A stretch of 64,000 nt of DNA. Source: Vibrio rhodolitus (lineage in GTDB: Bacteria; Pseudomonadota; Gammaproteobacteria; Enterobacterales; Vibrionaceae). Positions 17,911 through 27,477 of this stretch are shown here, piece after piece (position 1 is the stretch's first letter; each line of letters opens with the position of its first letter). Location of the stretch: the NCBI RefSeq assembly GCF_003350325.1, contig NZ_QLYZ01000001.1, positions 310,001-374,000 on the forward strand, in the 5' to 3' direction. The position numbers were made by a program, and so were the translations under genes. The notes beneath the pieces were generated by a model, which worked only from the letters and a program-made list of their open reading frames with translations, did no database searches and was not told where the DNA came from.

Positions 17911-18730
17911 GAGTAACTTTTTCGCCCTAGCAGCCACTCTCGTAGTGGCTGTTTTTGGTTGGTACCGCTTTGAATTTCAACCAAAAGACGAAGAACAGTC
18001 TTCAACTAACAATATTGTCTTTATTGGACAGGCGGTCGGCGCTGCGCCTGATTTTGCCAGCTTTGAGGATGTGAACCTCAAGAAGAAGGCATTTTTTGAC
18101 TATTTAAGACCCGGGGTTGAGTTAGAGAATCAACGAGTACAAAAAGAGCGTGCTCGTCTTGTTCGCATTGAGAATAACTTTCACGCTAATAAGCTAACGA
18201 GTGAAGACACAAGCTATGCGAAGCGTTTGGGTAAACTTTATGACGTTGAACTTACGACGGAGGGTGTAACAGAAGCATGGTTAGATAAAATGCTGCACCG
18301 TGTTAACGTGTTACCTGAAGCGTTAGTTATGACTCAAGCTGCGAATGAATCAGCGTGGGGCACTTCGAGATTTGCAACTAAAGGCAATAACTACTTTGGG
18401 CAATGGTGTTACACGGAAGGTTGCGGTCTTGTTCCGTTACAGCGTAACCAAGGTTCTTTTCATGAAGTCGCTAAGTTTGATTCGGTACAAGAATCCATTC
18501 ATCGCTACTTTATGAATGTAAACCGAAACAAGGCTTACTTTGATTTGAGAGCGATTCGATTTGATCGTCAAAACAGTGAGCAAAGCCTGATTGATACGCA
18601 AGCAGCAATCGCGCTAACCAATGGATTACTCAAGTATTCTGAGCGAGGTGAGGCGTACGTCAAGGACTTACAGGCGATGATCAGACATAATGACAAGTTC
18701 TGGACAAATTATAACGATCAAACGAATTGA
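17903..18730 (+). CDS. bax: Bax-type glucosaminidase domain protein
   Basis: A 275-residue protein from ATG 17903, which overlaps the previous stop. It has an uncleaved N-terminal membrane anchor (about residues 5-20) followed by a periplasmic glucosaminidase-like domain. The family core is clear: ALVMTQAANESAWGTSRFATKGNNYFGQWCY, with the catalytic Glu in NESAWG, and later VQESIHRYFMNVNRN. It probably cleaves glycan strands of peptidoglycan. A longer reading of the same frame from 17849 would overlap the upstream gene by 62 bases and is unlikely. Confidence 0.88.
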   Translation: MRKSNFFALAATLVVAVFGWYRFEFQPKDEEQSSTNNIVFIGQAVGAAPDFASFEDVNLKKKAFFDYLRPGVELENQRVQKERARLVRIENNFHANKLTSEDTSYAKRLGKLYDVELTTEGVTEAWLDKMLHRVNVLPEALVMTQAANESAWGTSRFATKGNNYFGQWCYTEGCGLVPLQRNQGSFHEVAKFDSVQESIHRYFMNVNRNKAYFDLRAIRFDRQNSEQSLIDTQAAIALTNGLLKYSERGEAYVKDLQAMIRHNDKFWTNYNDQTN

Positions 18731-19389
18731 TGAAAAAAGTTACGCTCACACTTTTAACAACAGCGCTTTTAGGCGCTGTTGCTTTACCTAGCCAAGCTCA
18801 AGAATACATGTTCACTTATTCCAAGCTCTATTCGCATATGAAAAAGAATGCCAATGAAGGGCATGATGATGTGAAAGTTGGCTTCTTCTTTGTTAACGCC
18901 GATACCAAGAAGCTCTGCAATATCGAGAAAGCTTGGATGGAAAAAGAAGAACATTACGAAGAGCTTAAGATATCGGATTATCAAGAGGTTATGGTACCAC
19001 TTGATGACAACTTAAAGTCTGCTAATCCTTTAGTGTTTGTCGATACGCCGCAGGATATGCGCTGCGATTTCTCAATGGTTGTGATGACCAAAGAGCCATT
19101 TTCAGGTCAAGTGAACTACGACCAAGTGAAGACGTTACTGCCTCAAATGCAGGCGATTCTAGTCGAACTCGGCGGTATGTTTGCGAGCTGGTTTACGCCA
19201 GATGTTGAAGGTGTCACGCTAGAGTTTGCCAACGAGCTAAATTCTAAAGTAACTTTCTCCAACGGTACATCTAAGCCAATCGTTAATGGCAAAGTACAAA
19301 TCGCGTTAAATGAAATTGGTGAGGGCGGTTCAATGATGCTGCCAGAGCCTACAGCGCGAGTACTGCCGTATTTGCCTAAAGCGAAATAA
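18730..19389 (+). CDS. DUF2987 family exported protein
   Basis: A 219-residue protein with a clean signal peptide (MKKVTLTLLTTALLGAVALPSQAQE). The mature part contains the DUF2987 opening YMFTYSKLYSHMKKNA and paired Cys (KLCNIEK, DMRCDFS) that could form a periplasmic disulfide. The ATG overlaps the bax stop by one base (TGATG) and lacks a ribosome site of its own, so translation is probably coupled. Function unknown. Confidence 0.85.
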   Translation: MKKVTLTLLTTALLGAVALPSQAQEYMFTYSKLYSHMKKNANEGHDDVKVGFFFVNADTKKLCNIEKAWMEKEEHYEELKISDYQEVMVPLDDNLKSANPLVFVDTPQDMRCDFSMVVMTKEPFSGQVNYDQVKTLLPQMQAILVELGGMFASWFTPDVEGVTLEFANELNSKVTFSNGTSKPIVNGKVQIALNEIGEGGSMMLPEPTARVLPYLPKAK

Positions 19390-19412
19390 CGCCAGTTATA
19401 ATAAGCAAATGT

Positions 19413-19440
19413 AAAAAAGGTCGCTCAAGCGACCTTTTCT
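19413..19440. terminator. Bidirectional terminator between DUF2987 and ttcA
   Basis: AAAAGGTCGCT-CA-AGCGACCTTTT: a perfect stem with A and T runs on both sides, between convergent genes. Confidence 0.92.
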
Positions 19441-19465
19441 TTGTTAATGCGTTGCGCACTGCAGC

Positions 19466-20398
19466 TTATAAGTTTGTCACGTCTAGCTTAAGGCTAGGGT
19501 CAAACTCTTGTACCACATCTTCATCTACGAAGTTTTGCACTGGCATTTCTTCTTTATCAAAACCGATATCGCCGCCATTGATCACGCCTGAATCACGGTT
19601 GATCGATTTAAAATCAAACAGTTCGAAGTCAGCTAGGTGGCTAGGTACCACGTTTTGCATCGCACGGAACATGCTTTCAATACGACCAGGGAAACGCTTG
19701 TCCCAATCATTTAGCATTTGCTTAATGTTTTGACGCTGTAGGTTTGGCTGAGAACCACATAGGTTACAAGGGATGATCGGGTACTCACGCATATCTGCAT
19801 ACTTGATGATGTCTTTCTCACGGCAGTAAGCGAGTGGGCGAATAACTACGTGTTCACCGTTATCTGACACCAACTTAGGTGGCATGCCTTTCATCTTGCC
19901 GCCATGGAACATGTTCAGGAACAATGTTTCTAGGATATCGTCACGGTGGTGACCTAAAGCAATCTTAGTTGCACCCAGCTCTTTTGCTGTGCGGTACAAA
20001 ATACCACGACGCAAGCGAGAGCATAGTGAGCAAGTCGTTTTACCTTCAGGGATCTTATCTTGCACGATAGAGTAAGTGTCTTCTTCAACAATCTTGTACT
20101 CAACGCCGATAGACTCAAGGTATTCAGGCAGAATGTGACCAGGGAAGCCCGGTTGTTTCTGATCGAGGTTTACAGCCACAAGCGAAAATGAGATAGGCGC
20201 GCTCTTTTGCAGGCTCATCAGTATATCCAACATGGTAAAGCTGTCTTTACCGCCCGATAGACAAACCATGATGCGGTCGCCATCTTCAATCATGTTGAAG
20301 TCTTGGATCGCTTGGCCAGTGTTACGGCGGATGCGCTTTTGAAGTTTGTTGAAATTATATTGTTGAGCTTTAGTTAGCTCTTGAGTTTGCTCGGTCAT
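19466..20398 (-). CDS. ttcA: tRNA 2-thiocytidine(32) synthetase
   Basis: A 310-residue PP-loop ATPase that thiolates C32 in certain tRNAs. It has the PP-loop SGGKDS, a CSLC pair and a downstream Cys in PCNLCGSQ; these three Cys bind the 4Fe-4S cluster needed by TtcA. Length is normal. Single gene with its own upstream region (20399-20572) and a shared terminator. Confidence 0.96.
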   Translation of the reverse strand: MTEQTQELTKAQQYNFNKLQKRIRRNTGQAIQDFNMIEDGDRIMVCLSGGKDSFTMLDILMSLQKSAPISFSLVAVNLDQKQPGFPGHILPEYLESIGVEYKIVEEDTYSIVQDKIPEGKTTCSLCSRLRRGILYRTAKELGATKIALGHHRDDILETLFLNMFHGGKMKGMPPKLVSDNGEHVVIRPLAYCREKDIIKYADMREYPIIPCNLCGSQPNLQRQNIKQMLNDWDKRFPGRIESMFRAMQNVVPSHLADFELFDFKSINRDSGVINGGDIGFDKEEMPVQNFVDEDVVQEFDPSLKLDVTNL

Positions 20399-20531
20399 TA
20401 GTTCGCAGTCTTATCTGTAATCTTAAAACACATCGATACTCTAACAAGGGCAAAACGGCCCTAAGAAAGGTATGAAGGGCGTATAATACGGATAAATCTC
20501 TGAGATGCTAGTGCTTTCGGTGGCTGGATAG

Positions 20532-20555
20532 AAAAATCCCCTCGATATCGAGGGG
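20532..20555 (-). terminator. Terminator after uspE
   Basis: CCCCTCGA-TA-TCGAGGGG followed on the minus strand by ATTTTTC, 18 bases past the uspE stop. Confidence 0.85.
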
Positions 20556-20572
20556 ACAAAGCTTCAAACTTA

Positions 20573-21520
20573 CTAAATTGCAGTTGCTGGGTCTAATGGA
20601 CTGATGTAACCATCAGGTTTCAGTGCCATTACGTCACAGTTAATCTTATCAATAACGTGTTCCGCAGTATTACCAATAAAGACTGCTGATAAACCCGTTC
20701 GTCCCGTTGTACCGATGATGACCATGGCTGCGTTAAGTTTTTGCGCAGCTTCCGGAATAATATCTTCAGGTAAACCTTGCTCAACAATTGTTTGCTCTTC
20801 GTCGTAACCATGTTTCTGACGCAGCGCTTTCATCGCTGTAAGGTGATGGCCACGGACAGCATCTGTGTAGGTTGTTGGGTCAAACTCTGGCAGTTCAATA
20901 GTAATATTCGCAGGCGTAACAGGGTAGGCATTAACCAAATAAGGACGCGCACCAAGTCGCTCAGATAGGCTATTCAACTGATCAACCATTGAGTCATTGA
21001 GAGTTTGATGCGTTTCGTTTTCTGAGCCCACATGGACAGAGGCAAGAATACTGGCGTTCTCTGGCCAATCTGAATTTTTAACCAACAAAACAGGTGCAGG
21101 GCATTTACGCAGCAAGTGCCAATCTGTTGGGGTAAAGATAACTGACTCTAAAACATCGTGCTTACGAGTGCCTTTGATAACAATATCATGTTCACCAGCG
21201 AAGACTTGAGCAATCACCGCTTCGTATGGGCGATTATGCCAAACAACGACCACATCAAAGTCAATTGAATCATTAAGATAGGGCTCCGCAACAGAACGCA
21301 TCCACTGTTCACGTTGATGAATGACACCCTTGCGCATTGCGTTTCTCTCGTCGATCGAGAGCATAGATGTCATATCGTATGAGAAATCATAGATAGAAAG
21401 AAAAAACGTGACGTGGCTACGAGAGCGGCTTTTGGCAGCTAATTGCATAGCGCGAGCAAGTGCAGGCTGCTCATCGCTATTAATATTGGCAACGACTAGG
21501 ATGTTATTATAAATACTCAT
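20573..21520 (-). CDS. uspE: Universal stress protein E
   Basis: A 315-residue tandem UspA-fold protein. The second half shows the nucleotide-loop-like GTTGRTGLSAVFIGNTAEHV. Family members aid survival under stress. The start ATG 21520 has a strong AAGGAG. It lies next to fnr, as in many gamma-proteobacteria where uspE and fnr are neighbours. Confidence 0.95.
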   Translation of the reverse strand: MSIYNNILVVANINSDEQPALARAMQLAAKSRSRSHVTFFLSIYDFSYDMTSMLSIDERNAMRKGVIHQREQWMRSVAEPYLNDSIDFDVVVVWHNRPYEAVIAQVFAGEHDIVIKGTRKHDVLESVIFTPTDWHLLRKCPAPVLLVKNSDWPENASILASVHVGSENETHQTLNDSMVDQLNSLSERLGARPYLVNAYPVTPANITIELPEFDPTTYTDAVRGHHLTAMKALRQKHGYDEEQTIVEQGLPEDIIPEAAQKLNAAMVIIGTTGRTGLSAVFIGNTAEHVIDKINCDVMALKPDGYISPLDPATAI

Positions 21521-21663
21521 TGTTAACTCCTTAGTGAAGAGGAGACTTATCGCTAAGTCAACCGGCCTTTACCCAAATGTAATTAAAATGCTTGGGTATA
21601 ATTTCACTTTAGCGTAGTTCGATGAGATTTATTAGCAAAATATGCGGGAAAGAAGAGGAAAGT

Positions 21664-21693
21664 ATGATGTAGCTCATTAAAGAGCTACATCAT
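21664..21693 (-). terminator. Hairpin after fnr
   Basis: ATGATGTAGCTC and GAGCTACATCAT form a 12-pair stem directly after the fnr stop. The minus-strand downstream sequence is only mildly T-rich, so it may be a weak terminator or an mRNA-stabilising hairpin. Confidence 0.6.
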
Positions 21694-21701
21694 TGAAGTT
21701 A

Positions 21702-22448
21702 TTACGATTCTGTTGAAACACCAGCTAGCTGCATTAGTGCGTCATGGTCAATAATAGTGATGTATTTACCTTTAACGCTCAAGATTTCCGATTTTTGGAA
21801 ACGACCCAGTAAGCGGCTAATCGTTTCAACGGTTAGACCGAGGTAGTTACCGATATCACCACGAGTCATGGTTAGACGGAACTCACGCGGACTAAAGCCT
21901 CGCTGAGAAAAACGCGTAGAAAGGTTGTATAGAAATGCAGCTAGACGCTCTTCAGCGTTCTTTTTCGACAATAACAGAATCATTTCTTGGTCGCCTTTGA
22001 TTTCATTACTCATCAGGCGCATGATCTGTTGACGAAGTTTTGGCATTTTACCTGATAGGTCATCAAGAATTTCATATGGGATTTCACATACCATCGAAGT
22101 TTCTAGCGCTTGCGCAAAACTAGGGTGACTGTCGTCAGTGATCGCATCAAAGCCCACTAGGTCACCAGCGAGGTGGAATGCAGTGATCTGCTCATCACCT
22201 TGCTCGGTAATTGTGTAGCTCTTAATGGTTCCAGAACGAATCGCATAGAGTGACTTCAATTCGTCACCAGCTTTAAATAGCTCTTGGCCTTTTTGGATTG
22301 GCTTCTTGCGTTCAATGATTTGATCCAGTTGATCCAGCTCAGATTCATTTAGAGTAAATGGAATGCAAAGCTGGCTAATGCTGCAATCTTGACAATGTAT
22401 AGCACAACCACCCGACTGAATGCGTTTTGCAGGCTTTTCAGAAATCAT
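21702..22448 (-). CDS. fnr: Oxygen-sensing transcription regulator FNR
   Basis: A 248-residue Crp/Fnr regulator. The N-terminal cluster Cys are present (Cys19, Cys22 and Cys28 in [11 protein letters not shown], plus the later Cys in SMVCEIP), so it should bind an oxygen-labile 4Fe-4S cluster. The C-terminal helix-turn-helix reads [23 protein letters not shown], with the E-x-x-S-R recognition residues of FNR. Located beside the cbb3 oxidase genes, typical FNR targets. A perfect FNR box just upstream of the ATG points to autoregulation. Confidence 0.97.
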   Translation of the reverse strand: MISEKPAKRIQSGGCAIHCQDCSISQLCIPFTLNESELDQLDQIIERKKPIQKGQELFKAGDELKSLYAIRSGTIKSYTITEQGDEQITAFHLAGDLVGFDAITDDSHPSFAQALETSMVCEIPYEILDDLSGKMPKLRQQIMRLMSNEIKGDQEMILLLSKKNAEERLAAFLYNLSTRFSQRGFSPREFRLTMTRGDIGNYLGLTVETISRLLGRFQKSEILSVKGKYITIIDHDALMQLAGVSTES

Positions 22449-22464
22449 AACAACCTTTCACTAT

Positions 22465-22478
22465 TTGATATACATCAA
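22465..22478. promoter_or_regulatory. FNR box in the fnr leader
   Basis: TTGATATACATCAA matches the FNR consensus TTGAT-N4-ATCAA at every defined base. It ends only 17 bases upstream of the fnr ATG, a position that favours repression of fnr by its own product. Confidence 0.85.
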
Positions 22479-22539
22479 TATTTTACCACCCCTCAAAGAT
22501 AAAAGGTAGCGAAAAAAGGCGCTTTAAAACAGTAATCTA

Positions 22540-23211
22540 TCAACCAGCCAAGAGTATATTGAGCGATCCATAGGCTGTATAAATGCCATAAGCTAAGATT
22601 AGCAGCGCAGCGATGTTTCGAAAAACTGAAGATTGTTGCAACTTATGTAAATACTGCGAGCCATAACCAACGGCAACCATCGCTGGCAAAGTGCCTAGAC
22701 CAAAGCTTGCCATAATTAATGCACCATTGAGGCTACTGCCAGAAACCACCGCCCAAGTTAGCGTGGAATAAACAAGACCGCATGGAAGCCAACCCCAGAT
22801 AAAACCAAATGGAATAGCGTGGAGAGGATTTCTAAGCGGCAGCAACTTTTTGCCAAGTGGCGAGATAAACTTCCATAGAGACTGCCCAAGTTTTTCGACA
22901 GCGAGAAGGCCTTGCCACCAACGCGCGATATAGCAGGCGAGTAACACCATAAAGAGAGCAGCAATCAATCTAAGCCAAGCAAAGCTATGATTTAAATTGG
23001 CGACATCGGCGACAGTCGAAACTGCACCGCCAACGATTGCCCCGATTAAGGCGTAACTTAAAACACGCCCAAGGTTATAATAGATAGGGATCAAAGCTGA
23101 TGGGTTTGTTTTCCCCATGGAAAGCAAAGAGGCGATTCCGCCACACATGCCAACGCAATGACCGGCACCGACCAGACCGATAAAGAAGGCGGCAATAAAA
23201 TCGGCACTCAT
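22540..23211 (-). CDS. SafE/DsbD-like membrane protein of the cbb3 cluster
   Basis: A 223-residue protein of the sulfite-exporter/UreH (DsbD_2) group with about six helices. The first helix carries GHCVGMCGG, a Cys pair that could bind or relay metal or thiols. The ATG overlaps the ccoS stop (ATGA), so it is co-translated with the oxidase assembly genes. A role in copper supply or haem-copper oxidase assembly is inferred from context only. Confidence 0.85.
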   Translation of the reverse strand: MSADFIAAFFIGLVGAGHCVGMCGGIASLLSMGKTNPSALIPIYYNLGRVLSYALIGAIVGGAVSTVADVANLNHSFAWLRLIAALFMVLLACYIARWWQGLLAVEKLGQSLWKFISPLGKKLLPLRNPLHAIPFGFIWGWLPCGLVYSTLTWAVVSGSSLNGALIMASFGLGTLPAMVAVGYGSQYLHKLQQSSVFRNIAALLILAYGIYTAYGSLNILLAG

Positions 23212-23369
23212 TTACGCTTGTTATCCTGCTCGTCTTCATCGAACAAAATGTTGTGTCCTTGGCGCTCAAGGTCCTCGAACTGCTCACTTTTAACAGCCCA
23301 AAGGAAAATACCTACAGCAACGCAAACTAGCACAATCGCAATAGGGATCAATATATAGAGGCTTTCCAT
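23208..23369 (-). CDS. ccoS: cbb3 oxidase maturation protein CcoS
   Basis: A 53-residue protein starting MESLYILIPIAIVLVCVA, with one N-terminal membrane helix, the conserved FLWAVKSEQFEDLE segment and an acidic-basic tail ending EDEQDNKRK. This is the CcoS pattern; the family is needed for cofactor insertion into the cbb3 oxidase. It starts three bases after the ccoI stop and overlaps the next gene by four bases. Confidence 0.92.
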   Translation of the reverse strand: MESLYILIPIAIVLVCVAVGIFLWAVKSEQFEDLERQGHNILFDEDEQDNKRK

Positions 23370-23372
23370 GGA

Positions 23373-25745
23373 TTACTTACCTTGTTCCTTAAGCAATCTA
23401 AGCGAGTTAGATACCACAATAATCGAGCTGGCTGACATACCAACTACCGCAAAATAAGGTGCCACTAAACCAGCAACGGCGAGTGGCAAAATGAGTAGGT
23501 TATAGCCTAACGACCAAGCTAAGTTTTCTGCAATTATTCTGCGCGTTTTAAGAGCTAGCTCACGAGCTTTTAGAATTCGGTCTAAATTATCACCAAGCAA
23601 TACCATGTCGGCTGATGCTTTTGCCACATCAGTGCCACCACCCATCGCAACCGACAGATGAGCACCTGCTAGGGTTGGTGCGTCGTTTATGCCATCCCCA
23701 ATCATCATTGTGATGTCGTGCTTATCACCGGATTGAAGGTAATCAAGCTTATCTTGTGGTTTCGCTTCGGCGACAACGTCATCTATACCTATCGCATTAG
23801 CTACTAGTTCTGCATTGGTTTTCGAATCACCCGTTAGTAGAGTCACTTTCACGCCAGCTTGCTGAAATTGCTTAATGAAGGTTTGTGCCTCTTTACGGAT
23901 CGGGTCTTGATAAATAAACGTTGCGATATGTTTATCTGCGAGTGATAAATAAATCGCGTTGGCTTGAGCGGCACTAGCATTACCCAAAACAAAACCAGCA
24001 CTGCCGATTTTGAGTGGTTGACCGTTATATTGACCAACAATTCCAGAGCCGATGATGTTTTCGATCTCATCAACAACCACTTGAGTATTGTGGTAAGGGC
24101 GAAAAGCGCGGGCTAATGGGTGATTGGCATGCGCTTCTAAAGCTGCGGCGAGTTTCAGCACGTCTTGTTTATCTAGATCACCGTGCAGAGAAACATCGCT
24201 AATTACAATATCGCCGTGGGTTAAAGTTCCGGTTTTATCCACGATAAGATGGTTTACTTTACACAGTGTTTCAAACACGTGGCTCTTACGCAGCAAAATA
24301 CCAAAGTTACCCATACGAGATGTAGCGCACGTCAAGGCAGTTGGCGTAGCCAAGGATAGGGCGCATGGACAGGTTGCCACGAGCACCGCCAGCATAATCC
24401 AAAAAGCGTCTTCCGGTTGATGTTGTTGCCAGTAGAACCAAGTTGCGGCAGCAATAATAAGAATCGCCGCAACAAAGTAACGAGCAACAATATCTGCAAT
24501 TTCTGCGATTTTTGGTTTAGATAGCTGCGCCTCGTCTTGTAATCGAACGATATTAGAGATCATGGAGTCTGCTTTTGATGAGCGAACTACCAGCACGAAC
24601 GACTCTTCACCATTTAATGTACCCGCATAGACTGTATCGCCTAATTGCTTTACCACCGGCACAGACTCGCCTGTTAACATCGATTCATCAATGTGAATTC
24701 GTCCCTCGACAATCACGCCATCTGCGGGGATATGTTCACCCGGGAGTACACGGACTTGGTCACCCACGGTTAAGGACTTTACTGGCACCTGTTCGCCCTC
24801 AATGGTCGTCGCCATTGCTGGGATCAATTTGAGCAAGTTACCACTTGCCGCGGCAGCTTTACGTCTAGCTCGCATTTCAAGAAAGCGCCCAACCAAGAGG
24901 AAGAAAGCGAACATCGAAATCGATTCAAAGAATACTTCCCCTTGTTCGGTAATCGTTGCCACCATACTGGCAACGTAAGCAAAGATCATCGCGATGGAGA
25001 CAGGCACATCCATACCTAGTGTACGGCTTTTTATACTGCGCCAGGCATTAATATAGAAAGGAAGTGCAGAGTAGAGCATGACTGGCGTAGCAAAGATTAA
25101 GCTCACCCAACGGAAGTAGTTTTTGAACTCGGCATCAAGGTCACCAAACACTTCAAGGTAAAGTGCAACTGCCAGCATCATCACTTGCATTGTGGCAAGA
25201 CCGGCGATACCTAAACGATAAAGGTATTGCTTCATCGCTTGATGGTAGGCGGCTTCTTGTTGATCAGCTTCAAATGGCGCTGCTTTGTAGCCGAGTCGAT
25301 GAATAGTCGAGAGCAACTCACTGAGTTTGGTTTTAGTGTTGTTCCAAGAAAGCAAAGCGCGATTGGTGGCAGTATTGACGCGAATACGCACAACACCATC
25401 AGTGTGGGAGAGTTGTTTCTCAATCAACCAAGCACAAGCAGCACAAGAGATACCATCCAGTGACAATGTCACTTCAGAAATGTCATCGCTGTTACGTACG
25501 AACTCGTTTTGTACTTCTTGGTTATCGTAGTGGATCAAGGCTTGCAGCTGTTCAGGTACCAGTTCAGCTTTTTCAGCTGGCGCGGTGCGATATTGATAGT
25601 AGGAGACTAAACCACTATCGACGATGGTCTGTGCTACGGTCTCGCAACCAGGACAGCACATCTCACGAATCTCGCCTAGGATTTCAACGTTAAAGTCCGT
25701 GTTGACTGGTACATCTTCACCACAGTGATAACACGCTTTGCACAT
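23373..25745 (-). CDS. ccoI: Copper-transporting P-type ATPase for cbb3 oxidase assembly
   Basis: A 790-residue P1B-type ATPase. In order: an N-terminal Cys-rich metal region (CKACYHC, MCCPGC), a heavy-metal domain with GISCAACAW, membrane helices, the CPC metal site (ATCPCALSLATP), the phosphorylation motif DKTGTLT and hinge GDGINDAP. The extra N-terminal Cys region and position between ccoH and ccoS identify the CcoI/FixI branch, which exports copper for the oxidase, rather than the detoxifying CopA. An exact matS site lies inside the gene at 25460-25472. Confidence 0.95.
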   Translation of the reverse strand: MCKACYHCGEDVPVNTDFNVEILGEIREMCCPGCETVAQTIVDSGLVSYYQYRTAPAEKAELVPEQLQALIHYDNQEVQNEFVRNSDDISEVTLSLDGISCAACAWLIEKQLSHTDGVVRIRVNTATNRALLSWNNTKTKLSELLSTIHRLGYKAAPFEADQQEAAYHQAMKQYLYRLGIAGLATMQVMMLAVALYLEVFGDLDAEFKNYFRWVSLIFATPVMLYSALPFYINAWRSIKSRTLGMDVPVSIAMIFAYVASMVATITEQGEVFFESISMFAFFLLVGRFLEMRARRKAAAASGNLLKLIPAMATTIEGEQVPVKSLTVGDQVRVLPGEHIPADGVIVEGRIHIDESMLTGESVPVVKQLGDTVYAGTLNGEESFVLVVRSSKADSMISNIVRLQDEAQLSKPKIAEIADIVARYFVAAILIIAAATWFYWQQHQPEDAFWIMLAVLVATCPCALSLATPTALTCATSRMGNFGILLRKSHVFETLCKVNHLIVDKTGTLTHGDIVISDVSLHGDLDKQDVLKLAAALEAHANHPLARAFRPYHNTQVVVDEIENIIGSGIVGQYNGQPLKIGSAGFVLGNASAAQANAIYLSLADKHIATFIYQDPIRKEAQTFIKQFQQAGVKVTLLTGDSKTNAELVANAIGIDDVVAEAKPQDKLDYLQSGDKHDITMMIGDGINDAPTLAGAHLSVAMGGGTDVAKASADMVLLGDNLDRILKARELALKTRRIIAENLAWSLGYNLLILPLAVAGLVAPYFAVVGMSASSIIVVSNSLRLLKEQGK
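25460..25472. other. matS site (MatP binding), exact match
   Basis: GTGACAATGTCAC fits the matS consensus GTGACRNYGTCAC at all positions. It lies inside ccoI. matS sites mark the Ter macrodomain and are bound by MatP, encoded in this window at 31900-32349. Confidence 0.85.
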
Positions 25746-25752
25746 AATACTT

Positions 25753-26232
25753 CTAGTCCATTAATACAGTAGCTGACTCAGATGGGAAATTAACACGACC
25801 TTGGATAAGCCAAGATTTATCGTGCGGACTAAGCTCAATAAACCAAGGACCTTCCAATGGTTGTTCAAGTGTAATGCGATAGTTACCTGAAGCATCCGAC
25901 GTGACTAGTTGGCTGAAATCTTGATCCGCGAGTGTACGGTGAGCGAACATTGCAGAAAGAGCAGGGAAATGCTCCATGCTGCCTTTATCAAACTGAATAA
26001 TGATATCTGAGCCATCAGAAACCACATTGGCTTTTAGCACCAGTGCTTTTGCGGCATTGACTTTGGAAATATCAATGTTGATCCCTTTACCTTTTTTATA
26101 GTAATCCTCGGTCACTAAAGATGGGGAGTTTTTAATAGAAATAGACAAGGTTATGAACGCCGCCACTACAACCGTTGCTGGAAGAGCGATTAGAAACCAC
26201 GGCCAAAACTGCTTATACCAAGGCTTTACCAT
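25753..26232 (-). CDS. ccoH: FixH/CcoH family assembly protein
   Basis: A 159-residue single-pass membrane protein: helix at about residues 10-32, then the family segment SLVTEDYYKKGKGINIDI and a periplasmic beta-rich domain. CcoH/FixH binds the cbb3 oxidase during assembly. It sits between ccoP and ccoI, as usual. A hairpin upstream separates it from the structural genes. Confidence 0.92.
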   Translation of the reverse strand: MVKPWYKQFWPWFLIALPATVVVAAFITLSISIKNSPSLVTEDYYKKGKGINIDISKVNAAKALVLKANVVSDGSDIIIQFDKGSMEHFPALSAMFAHRTLADQDFSQLVTSDASGNYRITLEQPLEGPWFIELSPHDKSWLIQGRVNFPSESATVLMD

Positions 26233-26280
26233 AAAAAAGTTCTCGAATGAAAATGAAAGTAGGAATAATTTAGCGAAATG

Positions 26281-26303
26281 ACAGCCCCTACGAAAGGGGC
26301 TGT
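26281..26303 (-). terminator. Hairpin between ccoNOQP and ccoHIS
   Basis: ACAGCCCC-TACGAAA-GGGGCTGT in the 84-base gap. The minus strand has only a weak T stretch afterwards, so partial termination or transcript processing between the structural and assembly genes is likely. Confidence 0.55.
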
Positions 26304-26316
26304 TTTAGAAATGTTA

Positions 26317-27294
26317 CTATTTATCTGAGTTACTTAGGCTCCACACGTACGCAGAAACAAGCTGAACTTTATCTTCGCCCAGAATGTCTTTCCACGCCGG
26401 CATCACACCAGAACGACCGTTCATTACTGTTTCGGTTACTGCAGCGCGGCTGCCACCGAATAGCCAGTATTGGTCAGTCAAATCTGGAGCACCCAGAGCA
26501 GGGTTACCCTTACCGTCAGTACCGTGACAAGCAGCACACACTACGAAACGAGCTTTACCCGCTTCTGCTTCACGAGCGTTCACTGAACGTCCTGATAAGC
26601 TTAATGTGTAGCTTACTACTTCACGAACGCCTTCTTCACCTAGGGCATCTTTCCAAGCTGCCATCATACCAACACGACCATTCATGACTGTGTTGACGAT
26701 AGCTTCTGGCTCGCCACCGTATAGCCAAGCGTTATCCGTTAGGTTAGGGAAGCCAGTCATACCACGAGCATCAGAACCGTGACACTGAGAACAGTTTTGT
26801 AGGAACAAACGTTGACCTACTTTAATTGCTTCAGGGTCTTGCGCGATATCAGGAATAGATTTTAGCTCTTCTGTCCCTTCAACATACGCCAGTTGACGGA
26901 ATGCTTCGCCGAAATAAGCATCAGCATCGTCTAACTCTTTTGCATACTGGTTTAACTGTTTGTTTTGCTGAGCGCTTTCAATCGCCAATTTAGACTCTTC
27001 AAGCGAACGAACCGTCTGGTTCGAGCTTTGCCAGCCTAAAAAGCCTTTGAAGTTACCAAGACCTGGGTACAGGGCAAGGTAAATCGCAGCAAAAATGAAC
27101 GTACCAACAAATAGGTAAGTCCACCATTTAGGTAATGGGTTGTTTAATTCACGAATACCATCGTATTCATGCCCCATGTCAGCGCCTTCTTCAACACCCA
27201 TTTTATCTTTTAGGCACCAATAGAGAAGGGCTGCACAGCCAAGCAAAGTGCCGACCGTGATGATGATTATCCAAAGACTCCAAAACGTCGTCAT
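26317..27294 (-). CDS. ccoP: cbb3-type cytochrome c oxidase subunit III
   Basis: A 325-residue dihaem cytochrome c with two N-terminal membrane segments and two periplasmic haem sites (CSQCH and CAACH, each followed later by its Met ligand). It carries electrons to the CcoN active site. Its ATG overlaps the ccoQ stop (TAATG). Confidence 0.97.
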   Translation of the reverse strand: MTTFWSLWIIIITVGTLLGCAALLYWCLKDKMGVEEGADMGHEYDGIRELNNPLPKWWTYLFVGTFIFAAIYLALYPGLGNFKGFLGWQSSNQTVRSLEESKLAIESAQQNKQLNQYAKELDDADAYFGEAFRQLAYVEGTEELKSIPDIAQDPEAIKVGQRLFLQNCSQCHGSDARGMTGFPNLTDNAWLYGGEPEAIVNTVMNGRVGMMAAWKDALGEEGVREVVSYTLSLSGRSVNAREAEAGKARFVVCAACHGTDGKGNPALGAPDLTDQYWLFGGSRAAVTETVMNGRSGVMPAWKDILGEDKVQLVSAYVWSLSNSDK

Positions 27295-27467
27295 TACTTG
27301 GTCACTCCTTGATCTTTCATGGGCGTTTGCTCTTCGTCGGCAAATACAAGGTTAGCGGCTTCGTCAAAACGTGCTTTACGGCCTTTACCGTAAGCCCACC
27401 AAACCACACCAATAAAGCTAACAAATAGCACTATGGTCCAAATACTGTGAATAGTACCGATATCCAT
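27294..27467 (-). CDS. ccoQ: cbb3 oxidase subunit CcoQ
   Basis: A 57-residue protein starting MDIGTIHSIWTIVLFVSF, with one membrane helix followed by WWAYGKGRKARFDEAANL and an acidic tail, the CcoQ/FixQ pattern. A ribosome site (AGGAGC) lies upstream and the gene sits between ccoO and ccoP. CcoQ stabilises the oxidase complex. Confidence 0.93.
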   Translation of the reverse strand: MDIGTIHSIWTIVLFVSFIGVVWWAYGKGRKARFDEAANLVFADEEQTPMKDQGVTK

Positions 27468-27477
27468 AATTAGCTCC

